Source of the DNA: Cyanobacteria bacterium RI_101
Lineage (GTDB): Bacteria > Cyanobacteriota > Cyanobacteriia > Cyanobacteriales > Microcystaceae
Assembly: GCA_016471375.1 (NCBI GenBank)
Contig: WGLZ01000033.1
Location: 1-64,000, forward strand
Reading direction: 5' to 3'
DNA length: 64,000 bases
In this document: positions 26,444 through 36,293 of the stretch, piece after piece
Layout: each line of letters starts with the position of its first letter
Position numbering within the stretch: the stretch's first letter is position 1
Made by a program: the position numbers and the translations under genes
Notes under the pieces: generated by a model
Told to the model about the DNA's origin: nothing
The model's input: the letters and a program-made list of their open reading frames with translations, nothing else
Databases searched by the model: none

Positions 26444-27061
26444 CTAGGCGAGCTTTTCGCCGCTGAGAATAAAGGTGGGATCCACCGCGGCGAAGGTTTG
26501 GTGAATGCCTCGGGTCTCTAGGCGGTTCACCGCCCCCTGCACCACTTCAATATTGCGGACTTGCAGTTGGGCGAAGCCCTCCGAGAGGATGTAAAGGGTT
26601 TCTAGCGCGCTGGCGGTGGCCACCAGCCGTCCGCCAGGAGTGAGATAGCGCCAGGTTTGGGTCAGAATTTCCTGCATCGGCCGCCCCCCCTCGATGCAAA
26701 TTCGATCCGGCGCCGGGGTTAACTGGGCCAGACACTCCGGGGCGCTGCCTTCAACAACAGAAACATTGGCGACCCCAAAACGCTCGCAGTTGCGGCGAAT
26801 TAAGGCGGCCACCTCCTCGTCCCGCTCCACGGCGATAATCCGACTTTGGGGACAGAGCAGACCCAACTCCACGGGAATGGTGCCCGTGCCAGCGCCGATA
26901 TCCCAGACCACGGAATCGGCCTTCAGGCGCAGGGCCGAGAGAATGAGCAAGCGGACTTCCCGTTTACTGAGGGGAATCCCCGGCAGGCGCTCGAAGAGGT
27001 CGTCGCTAATGCCGGGAGTTCTGTAGGGCCAAGCTAGCGTCGTTTGTTGGTTCAAGATCAA
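26444..27061 (-). CDS. cbiT: CbiT-type precorrin/cobalt-precorrin methyltransferase
   Basis: A 205-residue SAM-dependent methyltransferase. WPYRTPGISDDLFERLPGIPLSKREVR is the CbiT N-terminus, DIGAGTGTIP (54-63) binds SAM, and ICIEGGRPMQEIL marks the corrinoid pocket. It performs C15 methylation and decarboxylation in B12 ring synthesis. The start appears to be TTG at 27061 with a run of Gs about ten bases upstream. It is about 90 bp upstream of cdsA on the same strand, so it may head the cluster that supplies precorrin-2-derived cofactors. It is divergent from the large surface protein. Confidence 0.9.
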   Translation of the reverse strand: MILNQQTTLAWPYRTPGISDDLFERLPGIPLSKREVRLLILSALRLKADSVVWDIGAGTGTIPVELGLLCPQSRIIAVERDEEVAALIRRNCERFGVANVSVVEGSAPECLAQLTPAPDRICIEGGRPMQEILTQTWRYLTPGGRLVATASALETLYILSEGFAQLQVRNIEVVQGAVNRLETRGIHQTFAAVDPTFILSGEKLA

Positions 27062-27300
27062 TCAGCCCCCTAGACCGCGGGCGTCCGAAGTGAATTGGCT
27101 CCAAATCCTATTCTAGACAAGGGAGCGGGCAAAAACCCTAAGCGCCAGAACTCGACTGAGTCTAGCGGCGCGTCTTTGGCGAAGGGAAATAAATAATAAT
27201 TTTTGTAACAAGTGAGTTTCTGTCCTAGCTCGGCTATAGTAACTTAAGCTGAACCAGGTTTTCTTAACTACGCATTCTGTTCCCCTAGGAGATATCCCCC
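27062..27300. promoter_or_regulatory. Divergent promoter region between cbiT and the large surface protein
   Basis: This 239-bp gap serves two divergent genes. On the plus strand tatagt at about 27234-27239 is a plausible -10 box, and AGGAG lies a few bases before the ATG at 27301. The TA-rich aaataaataataattttt near 27190-27205 may belong to either promoter. Confidence 0.4.
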
Positions 27301-30300
27301 ATGAGCTTATTCGCCGGTCAAGTTTGGCAAGACCTCAACGCTGACGGCGTTCAAGACCCCGGCGAGTTGGGTTTAGGGGGAATAACAGTTTACCTCGACC
27401 TCAACGGTAATCAACTCCTAGACGCCGACGAGCCGCAGCGCCTCACCGACGCCGCCGGCGCCTATAGTTTCGACAATTTAGATAACGGGCTGTATTCGAT
27501 TCGCCTTCTTGCGCCCTCGAATACGACCCTGATCCTTCCCCAAGTTCAAACTCCGGCTATTTCCCTGAGGGGACTAGACGCCGATGGTCGGGGCGTCGCC
27601 CTCTGGGACGCCTTAGCCGGAGCGCCGGAGCCGGAAAGAACCGGGCACGACATCGTTTTTAACGGCGCCGTTATTGATTCCGCCTACTATTACTTGGCGT
27701 CCCGCGATTACCTGAACCCGACGGCGCCGGCGGGGATTCAAGGCCAGGGGGAGATTATTGGGTTTTCTAACCTAACGGCGGCGCTAAGCGCCGGGGGTTA
27801 TACGGCGGCGGATTTAACGGTGCAGTTTGGGTTGGCTTCCCTGGGAGCAGATTTGGAAGGAGAGGATTGGTTTGCGGAGGGGACTCGAGAAACGCGCCTT
27901 TATCAGGGGGGAGAGTTAACCCTACAACTGGCGGGGGAGGATTTCCTCCGGGCCGCTTTCCCGACCCTAACAACGCTGATCAATTACAACGATCCTTTGA
28001 ATGTAGACGATGACCGGCTTTCCGCTTGGTCGGCGGGCTTTACCCTGGAAGACAATTCCCTCGGCAGTTCCCTGGAAATTCAGTCCATCGCCCAGGCTTT
28101 TTTAAGCGACGCAGCGAGTCAGGGGGAGCTAAGGTTGGTTTTTGACTCTTTCCAATCGGCGGATCAGGTGGAGTTTAACGAAAACGGACGAGAGGGAGCG
28201 GTTTTTGACGCCCAGTTTGGGCGGTTGGGCTTTGTGGAGGATGTGGGCGTTCAGGAAGACGGTTACTTGATCGTCCTCGACGGCAGTAAGACCCTAGATG
28301 CCCTCGATTTTGGTCTAGCGCCGTTAGCGACTACGACTTACGAAGGATATTTCTTTACCTATAATTACGGAAACGGGGATAGTTACACCGGCGTTGTCTA
28401 TGAATTGGCGGGCACCTACAGCGCCGGGGAGGTCATCGACGGCTTTTCGAACAGTACTGGGAATGAAGGCTTTTACACCATTGATTCCGTCTTTGAGGTT
28501 GACTCCGCTATCGAGGGAGAAGTTTTTATTGATGGTTATATTGATGGCGATATTGGCTACGGCGCCGTTAATTCCTTCTTTGGAGGAGGCGATTTTGGTT
28601 TAGGTTCAGAATCGGGGACGGTTAACGATTTCCTCGGCTTTGATTTTAGTCCCCTAGTGGAAGGGGACGCGCTTGAGCCGTTATCGATTAGCGGCAACGT
28701 TTCTGAAGACACAACCAATGATGGCGTCGGCGATGTTAATCTCTCCGGGGTGACGATTGAACTCCTCAGCGCCGGCGCCGTCCTGACAAGCGCTTTGACG
28801 GATTTTGACGGTAATTACGTCTTCCCCAATCTAGCGCCGGGAACTTATACTGTTCGCCAGACTAATTTACCGAATTATCAAGACATCAGCGATAGCGACG
28901 GCGGCGATCCCAATGAAATTACCGCGACCCTAGCGCCGGGGCAGATTAACTCTGGCAATAACTTTATCGACGAACAGCCCTTTTCGGCGTTAGATTTGGC
29001 TCAGGCGATTCTTGGCGCCGGGGTTGACTTAATTTCCGCAACCTATGTCGGGGATAATCGCGGCGCGACGGTTTTTGATAACCCAGGATTAGGGATTGAA
29101 ATTCCCTCGGGGATTGTGTTAAGCACTGGCAATGTGGCGAATATCGTCGGGCCTAATCAAAGCGATTCTATCGGAACCAATTTTCCAACTAGCGGCGACG
29201 CCGATTTAGATAATCTAGTCAGTCCGAATACAACAAACGACGCCGCCGTTTTAGAATTTAGCTTTGTGCCGACGGAGGAGTTTCTCAGCTTTAACTATAT
29301 CTTCGCTTCGGAAGAATATAATGAATTTGTTGATAGTAATTTTAATGATGTTTTTGGTTTCTTTTTAATTGATTCCTTAGGGAACCAACGAAACCTAGCG
29401 GTTTTACCCGACACAGATATTCCCATCACGGTTAATAACATTAATGGCTCTGTCAACTCCAGCTTCTACCGTAATAATGATCCCAGCGATTTTGGCGTTG
29501 GCTTAACTCCCTTTAACACCGAGTTTGACGGACTGACTACGGCGCTGACCGCTGTCGCGAATGTCACCCCCGGTCAAACTTACACCCTCAAGTTAGCCAT
29601 TGCCGATACCTCGGATAGCGGTTATGACTCGGCAGTCTTCCTCAGCAATGGCTCCTTTAGCTCGACGTCTTTAGTCGCTGTCAATGACGCCGCGACCCTT
29701 ATTGCGGCCTCCTCTACCGTCATTAATGTCCTAGTCAACGATTTAGTTCCCACGAGCGGCAGTCCCCAGATTTTGAGTTTCCAGACCCTCAGCGATCAAG
29801 GCGGAATTATTGCTTTAGATGATAACGGCACGACTGAAACGTCCTCGGATGATCAGTTAGTCTATACAGCGCCGGCGGGTTTTGTGGGAACCGACACTTT
29901 CACTTATACCCTTGGGGATGGTAGCGGCGCTAGCGATACCGCCCAAGTTTCCTTACAAGTGGAGGCGGCGCCAGGCGCCACCCTTAGCGGCGCCGTTTTG
30001 AAGGATCTCGACGGCGACGGTTTAGGAGATTTGGGGATCGGCGCTGTTCAAGTAGAGTTATTTGACGCCTTGGGTAGCGGCCCCCTGGCCGTAACCTTTA
30101 CCGACGCGGTGGGGAACTATAGCTTCTTCCTCCCCAGCGGTCAGGATTCGGGAACTTATATCGTGCGGCAAACGAATCTAGCGGGTTACGAAGATGTCAG
30201 CGATAGCGACGGCGGCGATCCCAATGAAATTACGATTGTCGTCGAACCCAACGGCGCTTATGGCGGCAATGATTTTATCGATCAGCTGATTCCCAGTTCT

Positions 30301-32274
30301 CTGCAAATTCAACTGAATTTGTTAACCGATAACGGCGGAGCGCCGGGGGAACTGATCAGCGCCAATCAACTTACTGTCGGTCAGACTTTCTTTGTGGAGA
30401 TCCTAGCGGCGGATCTGCGGGACAACGCCCAGGGGATTATCGGTTTAGAGTTGGATCTCGTCTGGGACGGGTTGCTGTTAGAGGCGATTAATTTTGATCC
30501 GACAACGGCCGTTACTCCGAACTTTACCGTTATTCAAGGGGGAACCTTAGATAATGGCTTAGGAACCCTGAGCGGCCTAGTCGGCGCTTCCGCGCCGGCC
30601 TTTGGAGAAGGCGCCGCCATTGGGGTCAATCAACTAGAGCGCTTCGCCCTGTTGCGATTCCAAGCGGAAGCGGTTTCTGGCGGCGCTCAGAATTTAACCA
30701 CCACCCTAGTCAGCGCCGCTTTGGCGGACGATGGAACCTTTACTCCTGAAGTGGAAACGGAGCAACCCTTTGAGGTTCTCCCCCCGCCCACGGGAAGTAT
30801 TAGCGGCGCTGTGTTGGAGGATATTGATAACGACGGGATTGGGGATTCAGGTATCGCCGGAGTCACGGTGGGTTTGTTGTTTAACGGCGCTATTATCGCC
30901 ACCCAAGCCACGGACGAGTTGGGCAATTATCTGTTTGCCGATTTTGATCCCGGCGTTTATGTTGTCCAACAGATTAACCTTCCCGGTTACTCCGACGTCA
31001 GCGATAGCGACGGGGGAGATCTTAATGAAATTACCGTGACGTTGGCGCCGGGGCAGATTAACTCTGGCAATGACTTTATCGACGAGCAATTGGGGGAAAT
31101 TAGCGGTCAAGTCTTCGAGGATATTGACGGGGATGGCTTTGGTGATTTGGGATTAGCTGGCGTGACGGTTACTCTTCTGCAAAATGGAGGGATTGTCGCC
31201 AGCGCCGTGACGGATACTAACGGGGCTTATGTCTTTAGCGGCTTAGCCACGGGAATCTACGCGGTACAGCAAACCAATCTCTCGGGTTACTCTGACGTCA
31301 GCGATAGCGACGGGGGCGATCTTAATGTAATTACCGTGACGTTGGCGCCGGGGGGAAACTCTGAAGCCAACGACTTTATCGATGCGCTCACTCCTGTTTA
31401 TGATCAGTATGCTTTCACCTACGCTTATCCTAGCGGCGATAGCTATACCGGCTCTGTCTACGCGTTGGAAGGAACCTATACCCCCGGTCAAGTCCTGACC
31501 CTGTCGGGCGTTCCCGGAACCTATACCATCGGTGAAATTCTTTCGACCACCCCCGATAGCGCTCTAGAGGGAACCGTGATTTTAACCGCCTACACCGACG
31601 CCAGCACGGGTTTTGGAACCACCGCCAACGTTACCGGCGTCAGTTTCGGGGGACTTGGCTCCGAGTCGGGCCAAGCTATCGCGACGCCCTTCAACCCTTT
31701 TCAGGAGGCCGATCTCGGTTTCGGCGCTATTACCATCACCGATAACTTCGGGGACAGCGCCGACCAGATTATTCGCTTTACCACTCCTCTTTCCCAGTTC
31801 CGTGGCAACTACGCCGACAGCGACCTGGTGCGTCCCAACGCGCCCGATACCGGTAAATACTTTGATATTCTCAACAGCGGCGACGGAATTTTACGAGTGA
31901 GCGACATTACCGTCAACGCGCCGGGAGTCAGTGTTGACCTTGACTTTTCCGGGGGGGATATTCTGCTCAATCCCGGCGCTAGTCAACGAGTCAATTTAAC
32001 CTATGACCCCGGCGCCGCCGGAGAAAGCTTGAGCGGCGCCGTCACGGTCTTTAGCGACGCCCAGAACAACCCGGCCATTGGCGTTATCCTCGCCGGGCGC
32101 TCCACCTTTAACGCCGATATTAATTACGACGGCGTTGTCAACATCGCCGACCTCGGCGCGTTAAATCAGGCCAAGTTTCAGGAAATCCTAGGCAACTTCG
32201 ACCCCACCGCCGACATTAACGGCGACGGGGCGCTGACCACCCAGGACATTTTCAGTTGGCTGGCGGAGTTGTAG
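27301..32274 (+). CDS. Giant modular surface protein (SdrD_B, choice-of-anchor L, cohesin-like, dockerin)
   Basis: A 1657-residue multidomain protein without a classical signal peptide. In order: an SdrD_B-like module (1-110, VWQDLNADGVQDPGELGLGG), a region of unknown type (115-340), module A (343-455), SdrD_B (459-560), choice-of-anchor L (561-797, with FASEEYNEFVDSNFNDVFGFF), an Ig/cadherin-like domain (797-893), SdrD_B (893-1000), a cohesin-like domain (1000-1160), two SdrD_B modules (1162-1262, 1264-1360), a second module A (1366-1470), a choice-of-anchor D-like domain (1478-1600) and two dockerin-type calcium motifs (ADINYDGVVNIADL, ADINGDGALTTQDI). It is probably a secreted adhesin or sheath component, perhaps exported by type I secretion. 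Confidence 0.85.
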   Translation: MSLFAGQVWQDLNADGVQDPGELGLGGITVYLDLNGNQLLDADEPQRLTDAAGAYSFDNLDNGLYSIRLLAPSNTTLILPQVQTPAISLRGLDADGRGVALWDALAGAPEPERTGHDIVFNGAVIDSAYYYLASRDYLNPTAPAGIQGQGEIIGFSNLTAALSAGGYTAADLTVQFGLASLGADLEGEDWFAEGTRETRLYQGGELTLQLAGEDFLRAAFPTLTTLINYNDPLNVDDDRLSAWSAGFTLEDNSLGSSLEIQSIAQAFLSDAASQGELRLVFDSFQSADQVEFNENGREGAVFDAQFGRLGFVEDVGVQEDGYLIVLDGSKTLDALDFGLAPLATTTYEGYFFTYNYGNGDSYTGVVYELAGTYSAGEVIDGFSNSTGNEGFYTIDSVFEVDSAIEGEVFIDGYIDGDIGYGAVNSFFGGGDFGLGSESGTVNDFLGFDFSPLVEGDALEPLSISGNVSEDTTNDGVGDVNLSGVTIELLSAGAVLTSALTDFDGNYVFPNLAPGTYTVRQTNLPNYQDISDSDGGDPNEITATLAPGQINSGNNFIDEQPFSALDLAQAILGAGVDLISATYVGDNRGATVFDNPGLGIEIPSGIVLSTGNVANIVGPNQSDSIGTNFPTSGDADLDNLVSPNTTNDAAVLEFSFVPTEEFLSFNYIFASEEYNEFVDSNFNDVFGFFLIDSLGNQRNLAVLPDTDIPITVNNINGSVNSSFYRNNDPSDFGVGLTPFNTEFDGLTTALTAVANVTPGQTYTLKLAIADTSDSGYDSAVFLSNGSFSSTSLVAVNDAATLIAASSTVINVLVNDLVPTSGSPQILSFQTLSDQGGIIALDDNGTTETSSDDQLVYTAPAGFVGTDTFTYTLGDGSGASDTAQVSLQVEAAPGATLSGAVLKDLDGDGLGDLGIGAVQVELFDALGSGPLAVTFTDAVGNYSFFLPSGQDSGTYIVRQTNLAGYEDVSDSDGGDPNEITIVVEPNGAYGGNDFIDQLIPSSLQIQLNLLTDNGGAPGELISANQLTVGQTFFVEILAADLRDNAQGIIGLELDLVWDGLLLEAINFDPTTAVTPNFTVIQGGTLDNGLGTLSGLVGASAPAFGEGAAIGVNQLERFALLRFQAEAVSGGAQNLTTTLVSAALADDGTFTPEVETEQPFEVLPPPTGSISGAVLEDIDNDGIGDSGIAGVTVGLLFNGAIIATQATDELGNYLFADFDPGVYVVQQINLPGYSDVSDSDGGDLNEITVTLAPGQINSGNDFIDEQLGEISGQVFEDIDGDGFGDLGLAGVTVTLLQNGGIVASAVTDTNGAYVFSGLATGIYAVQQTNLSGYSDVSDSDGGDLNVITVTLAPGGNSEANDFIDALTPVYDQYAFTYAYPSGDSYTGSVYALEGTYTPGQVLTLSGVPGTYTIGEILSTTPDSALEGTVILTAYTDASTGFGTTANVTGVSFGGLGSESGQAIATPFNPFQEADLGFGAITITDNFGDSADQIIRFTTPLSQFRGNYADSDLVRPNAPDTGKYFDILNSGDGILRVSDITVNAPGVSVDLDFSGGDILLNPGASQRVNLTYDPGAAGESLSGAVTVFSDAQNNPAIGVILAGRSTFNADINYDGVVNIADLGALNQAKFQEILGNFDPTADINGDGALTTQDIFSWLAEL
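30997..31386 (+). repeat. Tandem 300-bp SdrD_B-encoding units
   Basis: The string gtcagcgatagcgacgg recurs at 30997 and 31297, exactly 300 bases apart, with long near-identity around it (ttaccgtgacgttggcgccg in both). Related copies lie at 28886 and 30196. These mark recent duplication of SdrD_B modules inside the gene. Confidence 0.8.
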
Positions 32275-32278
32275 AGAA

Positions 32279-34744
32279 CTAACGGCGCCGTTTTTTCCGG
32301 CCCCGGGCGAAGGGATCAAAGAAATCGTTAGAGCCGGAGGAAGATCGTTCCTCCGGTTCTTCCTCGTCTTCTTCCTGACCCATTTCCTCTAGGAAGATAT
32401 TCATCAACTCCGGCAAGCGTCGCTCAATCTCCTCCTCGGGAACTTCGTCCCCCAGTATCCGGGCAATCATCTCTTTCATGAACGCTTCCGTTAGTTCCGG
32501 CTCGTCTTCGTTCAGTCGGCCGGCCCGGAGCATTAAGTCTTGAGTCCGACGATGGCGCTGGAGATACTCTTCCTGGCGACAGGCCGCCAGCGCCTCGGAG
32601 TCCTGTAGGCGCCGGGCCAGCTCAAAGCTTTCTTCTCGCAACTGAGCGTAGACGTCAAGGGCGGGAGCGTAGGACGTCGCCAAGGCTAGCAGAAGCAGGG
32701 GATTCTGGGGTTCCCTCTGGCGGGTTTCCTCCAAGAGAGAACGAAAGAGATCCAGATGGTTTTCCTCGGCGTAGAGCCGGTAGCGCAGTTGCAGGCGGGC
32801 GAGGGCATTAGCCCGCTGGGGTTGACTATCTAGGTAGGCTTTAACGGCGCCGATCACCTTGGGCAATTTTTTCTCTTTCAGGGCCAGTAACGCCAAATAG
32901 CGGTTCTGGGCGAAGGGAACTTGAGCGCCAAGGGCATTCAACTGGTCTAAATATTCTTTTGTCAAGGCGGCGACGCCTTTTTCCCGTTTGGCGAAGAGAG
33001 AGAGGCAAGCCAGAATCGCTTCGAGGCAAAGAGCCTGTTCCGTCGGCTCTAGGACGGAGAGATAGCTCTGCCAATATTTCTTGACTCTCGCTTGATCGAA
33101 AGAAACCTTGCCGTTGGCGTTGGCTTCCCCTTTAACAGATAGTTCAAATATTCGACACATCCGCAGGGGTTGGGTGACTTCTTCCTCCATTTCGAGGCTA
33201 AAACTGAAAAAGTCATAGGAAAGACTCGCCAGCGCCAGCTCCCAGGGTTCAAAGGGCGGCGCTTCCGGCGCCGCTTCCCCAAAACGGGGCCCAAAGCGAG
33301 TTCTCATGTCCGCTAATTCCGGCTCCCGCTTTAATTCCTCCAGCAGTCCTTCTAGACAGGAGTAAATAGGATAACTTTCCGTGCCCGCCTCCAGCGCCGC
33401 GGTCAGGAGGGAAATCGCTTTTTCATACTCGTCCTCTAGGTAGGCAAAAATACCTCGATAACCGATCACTTCCGGGGACTGGGGACAATGGCGCTCGGCC
33501 CGTTGCAGTTCATCGATAAACAACCGATGGCGCCCAGATCTGAGGGCGTTGTCAGCCAGCCAACAATGGACATGGGCTAAGGTATAGTTGAGCAAGTCGG
33601 GGGGCCAATCCCGGGGATTCTGCTTTCCTTCCGCCTCTAGCCACTTAACTAAACGAGTCAAAACCCGTTGGCGCTCGGGCCAGGCCTCGTTAAATTTAAG
33701 GATTTTGGCCAAATTCACAGCCAACTGAAGATTAAAGGTCTTGTCGTTCCACGCCTCTAGCCAATACTTCTGCGCCATTTTATCCGCGTCCATTCCCTTG
33801 GCCTCTTCCCCCGCCAGCAGGAACAGAGATTCCCGAATTTCCTGAAGCTCCGGCAAGCGCCGGAGGGAATTGTCCAACTGCAAAAAATACTGGGCCGCCA
33901 AAGCGTAGCGCCGATATTGGAGACCGTTAAAGACGCAGAGCGCGTCCCAGAGTTCGTCCACCAGGGGATAGCCTTCCACCACCAGCAAGTCGTTTAAGGG
34001 CCTTTCTCCCTGACGGAGCCAATGAAAAAGGGCAAAACACTGTAAACACTCGTGCTCGCCGTAGGTCAGCGCCCGCCGTTGCGGTTGTCCCGGCTCGGGA
34101 CTCGGCTCTAATTCCATTTCCATCCGGGCCGCTTCGTCGTAGCGCCCCAATTGATGCAACCCAAAAATTTGCCAAACATAGGAATGATCGCCTGGAGTCA
34201 GATCCCGAGCGACCGCGGCGAAATGGGTCAGGGCCTCCTCCTTCCGACCGTCCAAAAACGCCAAGGAGCCTTCTAACCAATGACGCGCGTCGGCGTCGAA
34301 TCGTTGGGGGTATCGCTCTAGTAACTCCGCCACCGCGGCGCCGTCTTCCTTCATCAGGAGGAGTTTGGGATAGCAAAGGTCAAACTCCTTGGTGAGTTTA
34401 TCCGCCTCAAAGGCCTCTTTTAGCAGAGCGACGGCGCTGTCAAGACGATTGAGACCTAGAAGGGCTTGGGCCGCGAAGTAATAACAATCGCTCTCGCCGC
34501 CTAGTTTGATAGCTTGACGAAAGGAATTCTCCGCCGCCCGCCACTGATGTTGGTCTAATTCCTGCCATCCCCGGTAACGCCAAATATCCGCTTCCGACGT
34601 CGGCGGCTGAAAGCCGGGGTCGGCGCGCCGGATTTTATCCAGTTCCACCAGCGCCGCGGGAAATTTCCCCTCTTGAAGCAGGTCATTGAGGCGGTCGGGA
34701 CTACCGGAGACGGTTTTGGCTTTAGGGGGACGGGATTTAGCCAT
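32279..34744 (-). CDS. Large TPR-like protein, unknown function
   Basis: An 821-residue protein made of helical repeats of the TPR type (for example WRYRGWQELDQHQWRAAENSFRQAIKLGG and GYRGIFAYLEDEYEKAISLLTAALEAG). It ends in a very acidic segment (QEEDEEEPEERS) and a final basic RGRKKRRR. No signal peptide or membrane span is seen. Such proteins act as scaffolds; I recognise no specific partner. The ATG at 34744 is preferred to a TTG at 34774. Its stop lies only four bases from that of the giant surface protein, on the opposite strand, with no room for separate terminators. Confidence 0.85.
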   Translation of the reverse strand: MAKSRPPKAKTVSGSPDRLNDLLQEGKFPAALVELDKIRRADPGFQPPTSEADIWRYRGWQELDQHQWRAAENSFRQAIKLGGESDCYYFAAQALLGLNRLDSAVALLKEAFEADKLTKEFDLCYPKLLLMKEDGAAVAELLERYPQRFDADARHWLEGSLAFLDGRKEEALTHFAAVARDLTPGDHSYVWQIFGLHQLGRYDEAARMEMELEPSPEPGQPQRRALTYGEHECLQCFALFHWLRQGERPLNDLLVVEGYPLVDELWDALCVFNGLQYRRYALAAQYFLQLDNSLRRLPELQEIRESLFLLAGEEAKGMDADKMAQKYWLEAWNDKTFNLQLAVNLAKILKFNEAWPERQRVLTRLVKWLEAEGKQNPRDWPPDLLNYTLAHVHCWLADNALRSGRHRLFIDELQRAERHCPQSPEVIGYRGIFAYLEDEYEKAISLLTAALEAGTESYPIYSCLEGLLEELKREPELADMRTRFGPRFGEAAPEAPPFEPWELALASLSYDFFSFSLEMEEEVTQPLRMCRIFELSVKGEANANGKVSFDQARVKKYWQSYLSVLEPTEQALCLEAILACLSLFAKREKGVAALTKEYLDQLNALGAQVPFAQNRYLALLALKEKKLPKVIGAVKAYLDSQPQRANALARLQLRYRLYAEENHLDLFRSLLEETRQREPQNPLLLLALATSYAPALDVYAQLREESFELARRLQDSEALAACRQEEYLQRHRRTQDLMLRAGRLNEDEPELTEAFMKEMIARILGDEVPEEEIERRLPELMNIFLEEMGQEEDEEEPEERSSSGSNDFFDPFARGRKKRRR

Positions 34745-34877
34745 AGCGGATAATGGGGAATCGAACGTGCGCAATCTTGGGCGGAGAAACCTAAAAGCCT
34801 TATTCTATCGCCTTCAGGGGTTCAAAACGTTGAGAAAAGGACTAGAGTGGACAAAACTGTTTTGCGGAAACTAGCTT

Positions 34878-36149
34878 ATGCTAAATGTCCTACCACTCTC
34901 CTTCCCTAACCGTCCCAGTTCCCCGGAGACGACTTTTTCCTTTGAATTAACCGTCCCCTTAATGTCCAGTTCCCTGGTTTCCAGCCCCGGAGTGAAGACT
35001 ACCGTTAACCCTAACGGAATCATTGCCACCCGAGGCACTAAGGGCGACGACCTTATCATTGGTCTAGACGAACATCCCCGTATCGAAGTTCTTTATGGTT
35101 TAGAGGGCAACGATCAATTGTTTGGCGGCGGCGGCGCTCGCAATGATCTGATCGGCGGACTGGGAAATGACTTTATGGACGGGGGCAGCGCCAGTCAACG
35201 AGTCATTTATGAATCCGTGAGCGGAAATACCAACCTGACTCTTACTCAAACCGGCCCCAACGCTGGAACCATGGTCGGTCAAGGAAACGATACCTTTGTC
35301 AATATCGACCGAGTGGAACTGGCGGGCAAGGAGAATGGAGGCGATAATACCTTTGACGGTCGCGACTTAATCGATATTCCGGTCTATTTTTCCGGCTGGG
35401 GGGGAAACGACACGCTCCTAGGGGGTCAGGCGGACGACTTCCTCAGCGGCGGCGTTGGGGATGATGTGATCAACGGCGGCGCCGGTTTTAACCGCATACA
35501 AGAGCAACTCCCCTATACGAATTTAGACAACACCGTTATTACGCTAGTGGAGACCAGTCCCTTTGCGGGAACCATGACGGGCTTGGGGAATGATGTTTTT
35601 CAAAAGATCCATCTGATCAAACTGTCGACGGGGAACGGCGCCACGGTCTGGGACGGCTCCCAATTGGTCAATATTCGGGTCGAGTTTACGGGCGGCTCGG
35701 GCAATAACCGACTGCTCGGCGGCGCCGCCAATGACAGCCTTAACGGCGGCTCGGGGAATGATAAGCTAACAGGCGGCGCCGGTAAGGACCGGCTAGTGGG
35801 GGGCCCCGGCGCCGACGCCTTTATTTATGCTGAGTTGACAGACTCGCTTCTAGGCGGCCACGACCAAATTGTGGATTTCAACCCCAATCAAGACAAGATT
35901 GGAGTAAGCGCTCTACCAACAGTCTTTTTAAATCTCGGCGCGGCGAATAGCCTAACCTCAACCGCGATTAGCCAACTGCTGACCTCAGAGCTTTTTGTCG
36001 CCGGCGCCGCGGCTAAATTTACCTTTAAAAATCGACCCTTTATCGCCCTGAATAACGGCGTCAACGGTTTTCAAGCCGCCGAAGACGCCATTATTGCCGC
36101 GACGGGTCTCGCGGGCAACCTCAGCGCCGCCAACTTTGTAATCGCTTGA
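34878..36149 (+). CDS. RTX calcium-binding repeat protein with bluetail-like C-terminus
   Basis: A 423-residue protein with hemolysin-type nonapeptide repeats of the GGxGxDxx kind in three groups, near residues 55-100 (GTKGDDLIIG, GLEGNDQLFGG), 170-205 (GWGGNDTLLGG, GGVGDDVINGG) and 275-310 (GGSGNDKLTGG). These bind calcium and mark type I secretion substrates. The end has GADAFIYAE and HDQIVDFNPNQDKI, then FIALNNGVNGFQAAEDAII, resembling the bluetail surface-protein terminus. No enzymatic domain is visible. It is likely exported to the cell surface or medium. Confidence 0.85.
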   Translation: MLNVLPLSFPNRPSSPETTFSFELTVPLMSSSLVSSPGVKTTVNPNGIIATRGTKGDDLIIGLDEHPRIEVLYGLEGNDQLFGGGGARNDLIGGLGNDFMDGGSASQRVIYESVSGNTNLTLTQTGPNAGTMVGQGNDTFVNIDRVELAGKENGGDNTFDGRDLIDIPVYFSGWGGNDTLLGGQADDFLSGGVGDDVINGGAGFNRIQEQLPYTNLDNTVITLVETSPFAGTMTGLGNDVFQKIHLIKLSTGNGATVWDGSQLVNIRVEFTGGSGNNRLLGGAANDSLNGGSGNDKLTGGAGKDRLVGGPGADAFIYAELTDSLLGGHDQIVDFNPNQDKIGVSALPTVFLNLGAANSLTSTAISQLLTSELFVAGAAAKFTFKNRPFIALNNGVNGFQAAEDAIIAATGLAGNLSAANFVIA

Positions 36150-36293
36150 TTTAGAAACACGACCCAGCGCCTGAGTCGACGTCCCTACCTCTCTCCACCG
36201 CGCGCCGCTCTAAGCGGACTGTCGACCAGGGCGCTTGACCTTTGCTCAATTCTAGGTTATGGTGAGAAATTGTGAGTTTTTCCCCAACCATCC

